Assembly: GCA_001897835.1 (NCBI GenBank)
Contig: MKUN01000014.1
Location: forward strand, 50,388 to 114,387
DNA: 64,000 nt
Origin: Bacteroidetes bacterium 46-16
GTDB lineage: Bacteria > Bacteroidota > Bacteroidia > Chitinophagales > Chitinophagaceae
Direction of reading: 5' to 3'
Shown here: one piece after another, positions 26,195-35,435 of the stretch
How the letters are laid out: every line of letters starts with the position of its first letter
Position numbering within the stretch: position 1 is the first letter of the stretch
Notes under the pieces: model-generated
What the model was told of the DNA's origin: nothing
The model's database searches: none
What the model saw: the letters and a program-made list of their open reading frames with translations, nothing else
Made by a program: the position numbers and the translations under genes

Positions 26195-27586
26195 CTATTT
26201 CTTCTCAAATGGTATCACATAGCTGCGGTTGCCGGAGGCAAAGCGTACTATGTATAGGCCACGGGGTATTGCATTGTCGAGTTTTATGAGCTGGTTGAGC
26301 ATACCATTATCAAGGGGCAGTTGCGCAGTTTTCACCACGCGCCCAGTGATATCGCTTACTTGTACGGTAATACTGTTGCCAGCAGGGGCTGCCTGCCCGC
26401 TAAGGGTAAAGGCACCATCGTTGGGGTTGGGGTAGAGGGCTATACTGCCGCTGCTGTTCACGTTCTGCACGGCAAGGCCGGTAACCACTGCGGTATCGGA
26501 TAGTGCACTGCAGCCATTGGCATTGGTCACCACCACATGGTAATCGCCATTCACAGTGGCTGTATAGCTATTATTGGTAGCTCCGCTTATAAGAGTAGCG
26601 CCATTATACCACTGGTATGTGCTAAAAGTATTGGGTACGCTAAGGTTGGGCCCGGCAGCAGTGACCGTAGGAGCAGCGGGCAATGCGTTCACCACTATGG
26701 TATGTGTGGCGGTGTCGGAACCGTTGACATTGGTAGCTATAAGCCGCACGGTATAGGTGCCGGCGGTGTTGTAGCATATGTTAGCAGGGTTTTGCAACGC
26801 AGAGGTTGTAGTAGCCGCCCCGGTAAAGGTCCATGCCCAACTGGTGGCGCCTGTGCTTTGATCGGTAAAGTTGAGGCATGTGCCGGCACAAACAGTATCA
26901 TTATTGACCGACAGGGCTGCTACAGGCGGGTTGCCTGGTGCAGCAGGCGCTTCGGTAAGGATCACGTGGTTGGTGTTCCATTTATCGGCGGTGCTGTTGG
27001 TCTGATCGTTGTTCACGGCATTGAGGGCTGCCCATACCGATACCGAACCGGTGCCGGATGCAGGGGCTGTCCAGCTAAAGGACTGGACGTAAGTAGTACC
27101 ATTGCCGCCGGTACCCGTGGCAGGATTGAGCCGGGTGGTGTGTTCTATAAGGTTCACCACATAGTTGCCCGGGTTTGCGGCCCTATAGGCTACACCTCCA
27201 GGCAGGCCTACCTGCTGCAGGGTGCCTGCATTGACCGGTGTGACTGCTGCAGCCGTACCTTTGATGACGCCACACTGAAAGCCGTATTTGGGCAGGTTGT
27301 TGTTGGTGGTATTGGTGCCTGTTATCTTGATGGTATAGGTGATACCCGGTGCATATTGCGTAACCGGTGTGCCGCCTATGGTATCGACCTCTATGGCGAG
27401 TGTGATACCTGCAGTTGCAGATGTGCCGTGGCAACTGCCTCCTGCACAGCCGGTGGGGTTGCCGAGTCCTGTCTCGGCGCCGGTGCAGTCGTAGCCATTT
27501 AGGGCAGGCCCCGTATTATAACTGCTCAGTGTTAAGATGGTAAGTCCTGCGGCCAGGGCAAAAAATGTAACATTCCGTTTGTTCAT
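26195..27586 (-). CDS. Secreted protein with choice-anchor/Reeler-like and PKD domains and a T9SS sorting tail
   Basis: A 463-aa secreted protein. Order: signal peptide (about 1-25); a Reeler/choice-anchor-V-like domain (about 30-215) that opens with the Cys-rich GCAGGSCHG; a PKD domain (about 222-302; FTDQSTGATSWAWTF, then YNTAGTYTVRLIATN); an Ig-like repeat (STYQWYNGATLISGATNNSY); and a type A T9SS C-terminal domain (about 385-463; ALYPNPNDGAFTL, then GLYIVRFASGNRSYVIPFEKK). The tail directs export through the type IX system and cell-surface attachment. Role is probably surface adhesion. It is flanked by its own terminator. Confidence 0.88.
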   Translation of the reverse strand: MNKRNVTFFALAAGLTILTLSSYNTGPALNGYDCTGAETGLGNPTGCAGGSCHGTSATAGITLAIEVDTIGGTPVTQYAPGITYTIKITGTNTTNNNLPKYGFQCGVIKGTAAAVTPVNAGTLQQVGLPGGVAYRAANPGNYVVNLIEHTTRLNPATGTGGNGTTYVQSFSWTAPASGTGSVSVWAALNAVNNDQTNSTADKWNTNHVILTEAPAAPGNPPVAALSVNNDTVCAGTCLNFTDQSTGATSWAWTFTGAATTTSALQNPANICYNTAGTYTVRLIATNVNGSDTATHTIVVNALPAAPTVTAAGPNLSVPNTFSTYQWYNGATLISGATNNSYTATVNGDYHVVVTNANGCSALSDTAVVTGLAVQNVNSSGSIALYPNPNDGAFTLSGQAAPAGNSITVQVSDITGRVVKTAQLPLDNGMLNQLIKLDNAIPRGLYIVRFASGNRSYVIPFEKK

Positions 27587-27748
27587 GCAAATGTGTTTTA
27601 GTTAAGAAAAGTGGATGAAAAATGCTTGTAATGGGGAATGCTGCATTTAAACTATACATATATAAGGGCATGGCAGCAATGAACCTTGCCCAAACGGGAA
27701 TTTTGGGGGATGAAAGGGGAGCCGCAGGCTTATGGCAATGCTGCGATA

Positions 27749-28378
27749 TTATTCGATGGAGAGGTAGTGGGTACTGAAATCGTAGTCTTTTTCGATGAAG
27801 TCGATGAGCTGGTTGAGGTGATGCGGTTTTTCGATGAAGTCGACCCCGTCCATATCTATAATGAGGGTCTTATGTATCTCGCGCTTGAGGTACTGACTGT
27901 ACACTTCCTGTACATTATGCAGGTAATCGTTAGGGATGTTCTGTTCGTATTCGCGTCCACGCTTGCGGATGTTGTGCTGCAGGCCCGGTACGGGTGCATG
28001 CAGGTATATGAGCAGGTCGGGCGGGGGCAGGTGCAGGTCGATGATGTCAAAGAGTTTCTGGAAGAGCTCGTATTCCTGTTCCTTCAGGTTGATGCGTGCA
28101 AAGAGTTTACTCTTGGTGAAAATATAATCGGAAACGATCTTTTGCTGAAAGAGATCCTGGCTGATAAGGAGCTGCTTGAGTTGGGTATACCTGTCGGCAA
28201 GGAAGGATAGCTCAAGCGGGAAGGCATAGCGCTCCGGGTCTTCGTAAAATTTGGGCAGGAAATTGTTATCAGCAAATTCTTCGAGCACAAGGCGGGCATC
28301 GTAGTGTTTGGCAAGCAGGGTGGCGAGGGTGCTTTTGCCTGCACCAATGTTTCCTTCTATGGCTATATAACGGTACAT
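27749..28378 (-). CDS. Deoxynucleoside kinase
   Basis: A 209-aa dNK-family kinase from ATG 28378, which gives the conserved beginning YRYIAIEGNIGAGKST with the P-loop at residues 9-17. LEEFADNNFLPKFYEDP and FLADRYTQLKQL follow in the order seen in deoxyadenosine/deoxyguanosine kinases, with the Arg-rich lid near 125-140. The enzyme salvages deoxynucleosides. A longer in-frame start at 28417 adds 13 poorly conserved residues. folK lies 114 bp upstream on the same strand. Confidence 0.9.
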   Translation of the reverse strand: MYRYIAIEGNIGAGKSTLATLLAKHYDARLVLEEFADNNFLPKFYEDPERYAFPLELSFLADRYTQLKQLLISQDLFQQKIVSDYIFTKSKLFARINLKEQEYELFQKLFDIIDLHLPPPDLLIYLHAPVPGLQHNIRKRGREYEQNIPNDYLHNVQEVYSQYLKREIHKTLIIDMDGVDFIEKPHHLNQLIDFIEKDYDFSTHYLSIE

Positions 28379-28492
28379 GGGGAGGATAAAGATAGTTTTA
28401 GCCGGATAGGTTGACAAGCTGATCGGCTGATATGTGGATAAATTGCCGTGGATGGTTAATAGGCTGACAATTTGGTAGGTATCACCGGGTGT

Positions 28493-28975
28493 TTAACTGT
28501 GTTTGGTTACCGGGAGCGGGTCCGGGCAGATCTCCAGGAGTTCAGCAATGGTCTTGTGAAGTTGCGGGTGCACAAAGCCCGGGGCTATATCGGCCAGCGG
28601 TACCAGTGCAAAGCGACGGTCTTGTATGTAGGGGTGCGGTACTTTGAGGCCGGGGATGTCTATTATATCCTTATCGTAAAAAAGGATATCTATATCGAGG
28701 GTACGCTGCCCCCACTTTATGGTACGTTGCCGGCCTAGTTGCTGTTCTATGGACTGGGTGCATTGCAACAATTCTTCCGGGCTAAGCTTAGTATTAAGGC
28801 AGAGTGCCATATTGAGAAAGTCGGGCTGGTCTTCGAGGCCCCAGGCTGCGGTCTCGTATATAGCAGAACGGTCGGTCACCTCGCCGCAATGCTGCTGTAA
28901 TAGTTCGATGGCATTGCGCAGCCAGGCCATACGCCCGCTTTCGTTGCTGCCTAGTAGCAGGTAGATGGTGTGCAT
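28493..28975 (-). CDS. folK: 2-amino-4-hydroxy-6-hydroxymethyldihydropteridine pyrophosphokinase
   Basis: HPPK transfers pyrophosphate from ATP to the pterin in folate synthesis. The family signatures are LLLGSNESGR (about residues 6-15), QPDFLNMAL (50-58), GQRTLDIDILFYD (about 89-101) and VPHPYIQDRRFALVPL (about 111-126). Length 160 aa is typical. It precedes the deoxynucleoside kinase on the same strand. The 225-bp gap upstream (to sppA) carries GTTGATT-type inverted repeats. Confidence 0.95.
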   Translation of the reverse strand: MHTIYLLLGSNESGRMAWLRNAIELLQQHCGEVTDRSAIYETAAWGLEDQPDFLNMALCLNTKLSPEELLQCTQSIEQQLGRQRTIKWGQRTLDIDILFYDKDIIDIPGLKVPHPYIQDRRFALVPLADIAPGFVHPQLHKTIAELLEICPDPLPVTKHS

Positions 28976-28987
28976 TGGGGTAAAGAT

Positions 28988-29090
28988 AGGTTGATTAAGT
29001 TGATTGGTTGAATAGGCTGATAAGTTTCCTGCATTAGTATCCGATACTATATTATCGTTATTCCCTGTTCACCAATCAACCTAATCAACT
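28988..29090. repeat. Degenerate GGTTGATT intergenic inverted repeat
   Basis: The arm at 28988-29010 (GTTGATTAAGTTGATTGGTTG) pairs with CACCAATCAACCTAATCAACT at 29070-29090, with one mismatch over the core 18 bp. Similar GTTGA/CTGA-rich strings occur at 23852-23880, 28405-28440 and 28455-28480. Confidence 0.6.
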
Positions 29091-29163
29091 GTCCACCGGG
29101 CATTCACCTGCTAAATCACCCCTGTTCGCCGAATAGTTGCTTAGGTGTTATGATATGTGGTTG

Positions 29164-29171
29164 TATCTTTG
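29164..29171 (+). promoter_or_regulatory. -7 box of sppA
   Basis: TATCTTTG fits TAnnTTTG and lies 29 bp before the sppA ATG. The nearest TTG upstream (29136-29138) is slightly too far for an ideal -33. Confidence 0.5.
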
Positions 29172-29200
29172 CAACTCAAATAAAGAGATCATAAAGTATT

Positions 29201-30985
29201 ATGAAGCAGTTTTTTAAGATGTTCTTTGCCTCATTGCTGGCTATGGTGGTGACAGGCGTTATCATATTGGGCCTTTTTATCGGGGTGATCGTAAACCTGG
29301 TATCGAAAGCGAGCAATGCGGACGGGGAGAATAAACTGAAGGCTAACTCTGTGCTGGTAGTGGACCTTGGCAAGCGCCTGCATGAGCAGGGCGAAAGTAA
29401 TTCGCTGGCGGCCTTTAGTGCTGATATATCTTATAATGCAGGGCTCTATGATGCGCTGAAGGCGATAGATCATGCCAAAGGAGATAATAACATAAAAGGT
29501 ATACTGGTGAAGCTGGAGCCATCACCGAACGGATGGGCCACGATGCAGCAACTGCGTGCCGGGCTGGTAGATTTCAAGAAGAGCGGTAAGTTTCTTTACG
29601 CTTATGGCGAGGATATCACGCAGGGCGGGTATTACATCGCCTCAGCGGCCGATAGTGTGTTCCTCAACCCGGTGGGTGGTTTTGAGCTTAAGGGCTTCGC
29701 TACGGTGATACCTTTCTTTAAAGGATCGCTGGAAAAACTGGAACTGAAGCCGGAGATATTTTATGCAGGCAAGTTCAAGAGTGCCACCGAGCCTTTCCGT
29801 GCAGAGAAGATCAGTGATCCGAACAGGGCGCAGATCACGAGATACCTGCAGGGCTTCTGGAGCGAATTCCTGCTTGCAGCCGTACAGCATACGCATAGCG
29901 ATACGGCTACTATTGCTCAACTGGCCAATACTGGCGCGGTGCAGTTTCCTGCTGATGCGGTGAGGTATAAACTGGTGGATGGGCTGCGCTACTGGGACGA
30001 AGTGGAACATGACCTGAGGAGCAAAACAGGTACGGCAGAAAAAGATAAGATAGAATACATCAGCATGGATGAATATACAGAGAATGTGAAGCGTGACCGC
30101 AAGCTGAACGATAAAAAGATCGCTGTGCTGATAGCAGAAGGCAGTATAGTGGACGGTGAGCAGAACAATGATTACGAGATAGCATCCGAAACACTGGTGG
30201 ATAATATACGCAAACTGGCAAAGAACGATAAAGTGAAGGCAGTGGTATTGCGCGTTAATTCACCGGGTGGCAGCGCACTGGCATCAGAAGTGATATTGCG
30301 TGAACTGCAATTGCTGCGTAAGAAGAAACCCCTTATTGTATCAATGGGTGACTATGCTGCCTCGGGCGGTTATTATATTAGCTGCCAGGCCGATAGCATC
30401 TTTGCCATGTCGAACACGATAACCGGCAGCATCGGTGTCTTCAGTATGATGTTCAGCACCGAGGACCTGATGAAGAACAAGCTGGGCGTGACCTTCGATA
30501 ACGTAAAAACCGGACCTTATGCCGATTTTCCAACAGGTGTGCGTACTTTAACGGCTGATGAAGGACAACGTGTGCAAAACTCAGTTGATACCATATACCA
30601 CATCTTTAAAAGCCGTGTGGCCGAAGGCCGCAAGATGGATATTGCGCTTGTGGACAGCTTTGCGCAAGGCCGCGTATGGACGGGCAGCGATGCGCTGGAC
30701 AGGCATCTTGTAGACGGTATCGGCGGGCTGGACCGCGCTATCAAGAGTGCTGCAGCCATGGCTAAAGTAAGCGATTACCAGGTGATCACGTTTCCTGAGC
30801 CTATGGATAAATTTGAAAGTCTTTTGCGTAAGTTCAAGGGTAATACTGCCGCTGCTGCTGCCGTACAAGCCACGCTGCAGAGCGAGCTTGGTGAAGAGTA
30901 TGAATGGTACCGCCAGTTGAAAGACCTGCGCAAGATGAATGGCAAAGCGATGATGCAGCTGCCTTATCACATCAGTGTAAAATAG
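29201..30985 (+). CDS. sppA: Signal peptide peptidase SppA, 67-kDa type
   Basis: A 594-aa membrane serine protease made of two tandem S49 halves, degrading cleaved signal peptides. The N-terminal anchor is at residues 10-35. The catalytic residues match the E. coli layout: Lys193 in GKFKSATEPFR in the first half and Ser388 in GDYAASGGYYIS in the second. RVNSPGGSALASEVI precedes the serine motif. It is monocistronic by context, with a strong terminator after it. Confidence 0.95.
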   Translation: MKQFFKMFFASLLAMVVTGVIILGLFIGVIVNLVSKASNADGENKLKANSVLVVDLGKRLHEQGESNSLAAFSADISYNAGLYDALKAIDHAKGDNNIKGILVKLEPSPNGWATMQQLRAGLVDFKKSGKFLYAYGEDITQGGYYIASAADSVFLNPVGGFELKGFATVIPFFKGSLEKLELKPEIFYAGKFKSATEPFRAEKISDPNRAQITRYLQGFWSEFLLAAVQHTHSDTATIAQLANTGAVQFPADAVRYKLVDGLRYWDEVEHDLRSKTGTAEKDKIEYISMDEYTENVKRDRKLNDKKIAVLIAEGSIVDGEQNNDYEIASETLVDNIRKLAKNDKVKAVVLRVNSPGGSALASEVILRELQLLRKKKPLIVSMGDYAASGGYYISCQADSIFAMSNTITGSIGVFSMMFSTEDLMKNKLGVTFDNVKTGPYADFPTGVRTLTADEGQRVQNSVDTIYHIFKSRVAEGRKMDIALVDSFAQGRVWTGSDALDRHLVDGIGGLDRAIKSAAAMAKVSDYQVITFPEPMDKFESLLRKFKGNTAAAAAVQATLQSELGEEYEWYRQLKDLRKMNGKAMMQLPYHISVK

Positions 30986-31006
30986 TATTTTCCCATAGTT
31001 AATAAA

Positions 31007-31045
31007 GGGGTCCCTGTGGCGCTGCCGCAGGGACCCTTTTTTCTT
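31007..31045 (+). terminator. Terminator of sppA
   Basis: GGGGTCCCTG (31007-31016) pairs with CAGGGACCC (31028-31036), followed by TTTTTTCTTT. Confidence 0.9.
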
Positions 31046-31118
31046 TAAGTGAAAACCAGATCATAAAAGTTGTCGTAAGTGTAAAGGATAACATATCTAA
31101 ACAACCAAAACAAAATTT

Positions 31119-31664
31119 ATGAAACACATCATTTTAGCGGCAGCGATGCTGGTTTTCGGTACAGCCGTATATGCCAAAGGCGGCAAAACAGTAGTGGTAG
31201 GCGGGGCGCCTATGTATCCTACGAAGAATATCATTGAGAATGCGGTCAACTCTAAAGACCACACTACACTGGTGGCTGCCGTAAAAGCTGCGGGGCTGGT
31301 CGGCACGTTGGAGGGCAAGGGCCCCTTTACCGTATTTGCCCCTACCAATGAGGCCTTCGGTATGTTGCCAGCAGGGGCGGTTGATAACCTCCTGAAACCC
31401 GAGAATAAGAGTAAACTTAGCGCAGTGCTTACTTACCATGTGGTGGCGGGCGATCTTGATTCGAAGGCCCTTATGGCTAAAGTAAAAGCGGCTGGCGGTA
31501 TGGCCATGCTGACTACAGTACAGGGTGAAAAGCTGACCGTTATGCAAAAAGACGGTTCGCTGTGGATCAGGGATGCTAAGGGCAATACGGCTATGGTAAC
31601 GATAAAGGATGTGTACCAGTCGAACGGGGTGATACATGTAATAGACCATGTATTGATGCCATAA
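31119..31664 (+). CDS. Fasciclin (FAS1) domain protein, secreted
   Basis: A 181-aa protein with a signal peptide (HIILAAAMLVFGTAVYAKG) and one FAS1 domain over most of the rest. The H1 box is GPFTVFAPTNEAFGMLP (about 68-84), YHVV follows in the middle, and the H2-like end is GVIHVIDHVLMP at the C-terminus. FAS1 modules act in adhesion or matrix binding. Small single-domain secreted fasciclins are common in Bacteroidota. A short hairpin (31691-31710) follows. Confidence 0.93.
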   Translation: MKHIILAAAMLVFGTAVYAKGGKTVVVGGAPMYPTKNIIENAVNSKDHTTLVAAVKAAGLVGTLEGKGPFTVFAPTNEAFGMLPAGAVDNLLKPENKSKLSAVLTYHVVAGDLDSKALMAKVKAAGGMAMLTTVQGEKLTVMQKDGSLWIRDAKGNTAMVTIKDVYQSNGVIHVIDHVLMP

Positions 31665-31686
31665 TATTGCAAGCATGTTCAAGAAG

Positions 31687-31718
31687 TTTTGGGGGAATGT
31701 ATTTTCCCCCTATTTTTG
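31687..31718 (+). promoter_or_regulatory. sdaA promoter fused with a hairpin terminator
   Basis: TTTTG (31687-31691), 19 bp, then TATTTTTG (31711-31718): a textbook Bacteroidota -33/-7 pair, 17 bp before the sdaA GTG. The spacer is filled by the stem GGGGGAA (31691-31697) / TTCCCCC (31704-31710), whose T-rich tail is the -7 box; this could also terminate the fasciclin transcript. Confidence 0.65.
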
Positions 31719-31735
31719 TGTGAACAGGTAATTAG

Positions 31736-33160
31736 GTGAAAAAAGAAAGCATCTCGGTATTTGACATTTTTAAGATAGGAGTAGGCCCCAGCAGTTCACA
31801 CACACTTGGCCCCTGGCGTGCAGCCCTTCGTTTCCTCGATAGTATCAGGGAGTATGGCATAGACAAGGTTTCTACCGTGCAGGTATTGCTGTATGGTTCG
31901 CTGGCCAAGACCGGTATCGGTCATGGTACAGATGTAGCGGTATTGCTTGGCCTGTGTGGCGAAGACCCCGTTACCTTTGATGTGAACCAGATAACACCCC
32001 GTATGCAATGGGTAGTGGAGCAAAGGAAGATAATGCTGGGTGGGGAAGCTGAGGTTAATTTTAACCCCGCAGCCGATATCATATTCCTCTACACCGAGAG
32101 CCTGGCCATGCACCCCAATGCGCTTACCTTCCTATGTACATTCAGCGACGGCCAGCATATAGCCGAGACCTATTACTCCATAGGCGGGGGCTTTGTGTTG
32201 AAAGAAGGGGAGGGTACAAGTGCAGGTACTGTTGTTGACCTGCCTTTCCCGGTTGACAAATCATCGGAACTGCTGCACTGGTGCATGAAGACAGGCCTGA
32301 GCATATCGGAAGTGGTGATGGAGAACGAGCATGCCTGGCGTAATGAACCGGAAACAAGAGAAGGCGTACTGAATATATGGCGCACCATGCGCGACTGTAT
32401 ATACCGCGGCTGCCATGTACAGGGCGAACTACCCGGCGGGCTGCATGTAAACAGGCGGGCTGCCGCATTGAATAAGAAGCTATTAAAGGGCCGGACCTAC
32501 AATAATTATGAAGAGTGGGTAATGGCTATACGGGATGGCGGCAGTGGTTTTCAGTACACGCTGGACTGGGTAAGCTGCTTTGCGCTGGCGGTGAATGAAG
32601 AGAATGCCTCCTTCAGCCGCGTAGTGACCGCGCCTACGAATGGCGCTGCGGGCGTAGTACCTGCTGTGCTGCAATATTATATTGCCTTTTGCGACGGTTT
32701 TGATGATGAACATATCATCCGTTACCTGCTCACCGCGTCAGAGATAGGAAGTATCTTCAAGAAAGGTGCAACGCTTTCGGCTGCTATGGGTGGTTGCCAG
32801 GCCGAGATAGGCGTATCATCTGCGATGGCTGCAGCAGCACTTACTGAGTGCCTTGGCGGCACACCAAGACAGTGTATGATGGCTGCAGAGATAGCTATGG
32901 AGCACCACCTGGGCCTAACCTGCGACCCTGTGGCCGGGCTGGTACAGGTGCCCTGTATAGAGCGTAATACTATGGGCTCCATAAAGGCAATAACAGCATC
33001 GCAGCTGGCCCTTCAGAGCAATCCCGATCATGCCAAAGTATCGCTGGATGCCGTAGTGAATACGATGTGGCAAACTGCCCAGGATATGAATCATAAATAC
33101 AAAGAAACTGCCGAGGGCGGCCTTGCCCTTAATTTCCCCATCAATCTTAGTGAATGCTAA
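31736..33160 (+). CDS. sdaA: L-serine ammonia-lyase, iron-sulfur type, single chain
   Basis: A 474-aa L-serine dehydratase converting serine to pyruvate and ammonia. Both parts are fused in the bacterial type-2 layout: an N-terminal beta-domain starting [24 protein letters not shown], and the C-terminal catalytic alpha-domain with the [4Fe-4S] cysteines in [21 protein letters not shown] and neighbours. The start is GTG at 31736, directly before [11 protein letters not shown]. It is convergent with the following hydrolase gene with a 4-bp gap. Confidence 0.95.
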   Translation: MKKESISVFDIFKIGVGPSSSHTLGPWRAALRFLDSIREYGIDKVSTVQVLLYGSLAKTGIGHGTDVAVLLGLCGEDPVTFDVNQITPRMQWVVEQRKIMLGGEAEVNFNPAADIIFLYTESLAMHPNALTFLCTFSDGQHIAETYYSIGGGFVLKEGEGTSAGTVVDLPFPVDKSSELLHWCMKTGLSISEVVMENEHAWRNEPETREGVLNIWRTMRDCIYRGCHVQGELPGGLHVNRRAAALNKKLLKGRTYNNYEEWVMAIRDGGSGFQYTLDWVSCFALAVNEENASFSRVVTAPTNGAAGVVPAVLQYYIAFCDGFDDEHIIRYLLTASEIGSIFKKGATLSAAMGGCQAEIGVSSAMAAAALTECLGGTPRQCMMAAEIAMEHHLGLTCDPVAGLVQVPCIERNTMGSIKAITASQLALQSNPDHAKVSLDAVVNTMWQTAQDMNHKYKETAEGGLALNFPINLSEC

Positions 33161-33164
33161 GGTA

Positions 33165-34253
33165 TTATTTCTGTGCTGTAGAGATATTTTGACCCGTTGA
33201 ATCCCATGGTTGTATATCCCAGCCTATACCATCATAGGTGCTTGGCGTATATTTCGTCTGGTTGGCCAGCATAAGTATATTGCCATGCAGTACCTGGCGA
33301 TAGTAAGTGATAGCTTCATCGACCACAGGTGTATGGCCGGGTAAGGGCAGGAAATTACTGTGATTATCACCCACTACTTTGCTGAAGTTGAAATAGTATG
33401 CCTTAGGTGTTAAAGGTTTTTTTACTTTTTCGCCCAGTTGTTTCCTGAAGCTTACGAGGTGTGCCAGGTAGAGGGTCTTATCATTAGGGTTGTAGTCGAT
33501 ATATATGGCTTTTGCGAAGTCTACTTTATCGAGCCATTTGCGGTGATGCCTTTGGGGTACGCAGGCCGAATTGAGTACCAGGTTATTCACCCACGTTGTG
33601 TCGTTCAGTGGCTGTAATGCCTTATCATCTTTAGCCAGTTGCATCAACACTTTATTGCCCATGCTGTGAAAGAATAAAGTAAAACATCCGGGCCCCAGTT
33701 TGCCATTCAGCCTTAATTGTTTCATGGTATCCAGCACCGGGGTAAATTCATGGTAGGCACGGTTGGCATTCCTTGTTGCGAAAAAATAATTTCCCAATGA
33801 TTTTTTATGTGTATTGATGCTGGGGTAGTCGAGCAGCAGCACATTGAGCTTATAATAAGCAGCCATACGTATGCCCCGGTCAAGATCACCGACAAAAGTT
33901 TTCCCCATCCCCTCGGTATATATCAGCCAGTCGAGGCCCGTTTTGTTTGGCAGGCAGGCGATCGCAGCTTCCAGCGAATTAACAGGCAGCACATGCCATA
34001 TACCATTATTTACATAAACAAAGAAGTAGCGTATAACTCCTTCGTCACGCTGCTCGGTCATATAGCGCATACTGTCGCGTTCTATTTTACGGTTGCTGGC
34101 TACAATAAGGCATGTATCCAACTCGGCCGGGCTAATGGTCAATTCGCTGTCGAGCGGCGTATTCTTCCAGAATTCCGGGCTGTTGAACCATTGATACTTT
34201 GCATGAGCAACTGTGCCAAAGGATAACAATAAAATGGTGATTATAAAGCGCAT
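33165..34253 (-). CDS. Secreted alpha/beta hydrolase-like protein
   Basis: A 362-aa protein with a signal peptide (FIITILLLSFGTVAHA). The core resembles the DUF900-type alpha/beta hydrolase group: a GD-containing strand VLLLDYPS near 138-145, and a nucleophile-elbow sequence FFHSMGNK with Ser197. A possible acid residue lies in IYIDYNPND (about 255) and a His in GDNHSNFLPLPGH near 315. The acyl substrate is unknown. Its stop lies 4 bp from the sdaA stop. Confidence 0.75.
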   Translation of the reverse strand: MRFIITILLLSFGTVAHAKYQWFNSPEFWKNTPLDSELTISPAELDTCLIVASNRKIERDSMRYMTEQRDEGVIRYFFVYVNNGIWHVLPVNSLEAAIACLPNKTGLDWLIYTEGMGKTFVGDLDRGIRMAAYYKLNVLLLDYPSINTHKKSLGNYFFATRNANRAYHEFTPVLDTMKQLRLNGKLGPGCFTLFFHSMGNKVLMQLAKDDKALQPLNDTTWVNNLVLNSACVPQRHHRKWLDKVDFAKAIYIDYNPNDKTLYLAHLVSFRKQLGEKVKKPLTPKAYYFNFSKVVGDNHSNFLPLPGHTPVVDEAITYYRQVLHGNILMLANQTKYTPSTYDGIGWDIQPWDSTGQNISTAQK

Positions 34254-34406
34254 AATATAAATAAACGTAAGTTCCCCGGAAAAGGTTCAACAAAATTATG
34301 CCATGTAGCTGTTAATGGCCCTGCAAATAATAATGAATAGCGAATATTGACTGCTGAGCAGGAATATTAACGAATGTTGTTCGGCTATTTTCCTTAAATT
34401 TATCAT

Positions 34407-35339
34407 ATGCGCAATAAGACCAAACTTATATTCATTTTTGTTGCCGGTGCCATTGCCGGTGCGGCCACTATAGCGGGTTTTGCATTTCGCGATCCAGATC
34501 CCGGCGAGGCGAGCGTGGAAGTGAAAGATAATGGCAAACTGGAATATAAATGGTATAGCCCGGAACTGCCTAAAAAGCTGGACTTTGCCGGTGAGCCTGT
34601 GCCGCTGAACCGCTGGGAAGTGCGTGAACGACTGGACCGTGATATGATCGTGAACTATTACGCGCATGGGGGCACCATATATATGCTGAAGAATGTGACC
34701 CGCTATTTCCCATTCATTGAAGCAAGACTGAGAGCCAATGGCATACCCGATGATTTTAAATACGTATGTGTAGCGGAAAGCTCATTGCAGCCGCAGGTTA
34801 CCTCACCCGCTGGCGCGGCCAGCCTCTGGCAGTTCATGAAAGATACCGGCATACGCTACGGGCTGGAAATAAACGATAATGTGGACGAGCGTTATAATAT
34901 AGCCAAGGCTACCGATGCAGCATGTGCCTATTTTAAAGATGCATATAAAAAGCTGGGTAGCTGGACGGCTGCTGCGGCATCCTATAACTGCGGGCAGGCA
35001 GGCTATGCCCGTCAGGTAGATTTCCAGGGCGGTAATACTTATTATGATATGGTATTCCCTGAGGAGACAAACCGTTACATCTTCCGCATCCTGTCGCTAA
35101 AAACGATACTATCGCAACCAAAGGTATGGGGCTTTATGCTGGATAGTGATGATGTATATAAACCCGTAAAAACAAAGACCGTGCAGGTTACCGCAAGTAT
35201 AGATAACCTGTCGGACTTCGCGAAGCAGAACGGCAGCAGTTATAAAATGCTGAAGTTGCTGAACCCCTGGTTGCGCTCGCACAGCCTGCCCGTAAAGAGC
35301 GGGAAAGCATACGAGATAGAATTTCCTGTGGAGCATTAA
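34407..35339 (+). CDS. Membrane-anchored lytic transglycosylase with a LysM-like tail
   Basis: A 310-aa murein hydrolase. The N-terminal anchor is at residues 6-27; the SLT domain holds catalytic Glu124 in YVCVAESSLQP and the supporting motifs SPAGAASLWQFMKDTG and AAASYNCGQAGYARQ (about 200-216). The C-terminal 60 residues (ASIDNLSDFAKQNGSSYKML, then LPVKSGKAYEIEFP) resemble a LysM module that would bind peptidoglycan. It is MltD-like. It acts in cell-wall remodelling in the periplasm. Confidence 0.9.
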   Translation: MRNKTKLIFIFVAGAIAGAATIAGFAFRDPDPGEASVEVKDNGKLEYKWYSPELPKKLDFAGEPVPLNRWEVRERLDRDMIVNYYAHGGTIYMLKNVTRYFPFIEARLRANGIPDDFKYVCVAESSLQPQVTSPAGAASLWQFMKDTGIRYGLEINDNVDERYNIAKATDAACAYFKDAYKKLGSWTAAAASYNCGQAGYARQVDFQGGNTYYDMVFPEETNRYIFRILSLKTILSQPKVWGFMLDSDDVYKPVKTKTVQVTASIDNLSDFAKQNGSSYKMLKLLNPWLRSHSLPVKSGKAYEIEFPVEH

Positions 35340-35435
35340 GGAGATATGCCATTTGTTTTACACCAGGCATAAATGCCGGGCATTACTGTAAAATGTAATT
35401 TCCTTTCACTAGCTTTAGATAAAAGAATCTGACTG

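Noticed and set aside
26537..27502. Long open frame on the plus strand (321 aa) inside the T9SS cargo gene
   Set aside because: It is antisense to a well-supported secreted protein with domain motifs, and its own sequence is Gly/Cys-rich without a fold pattern.
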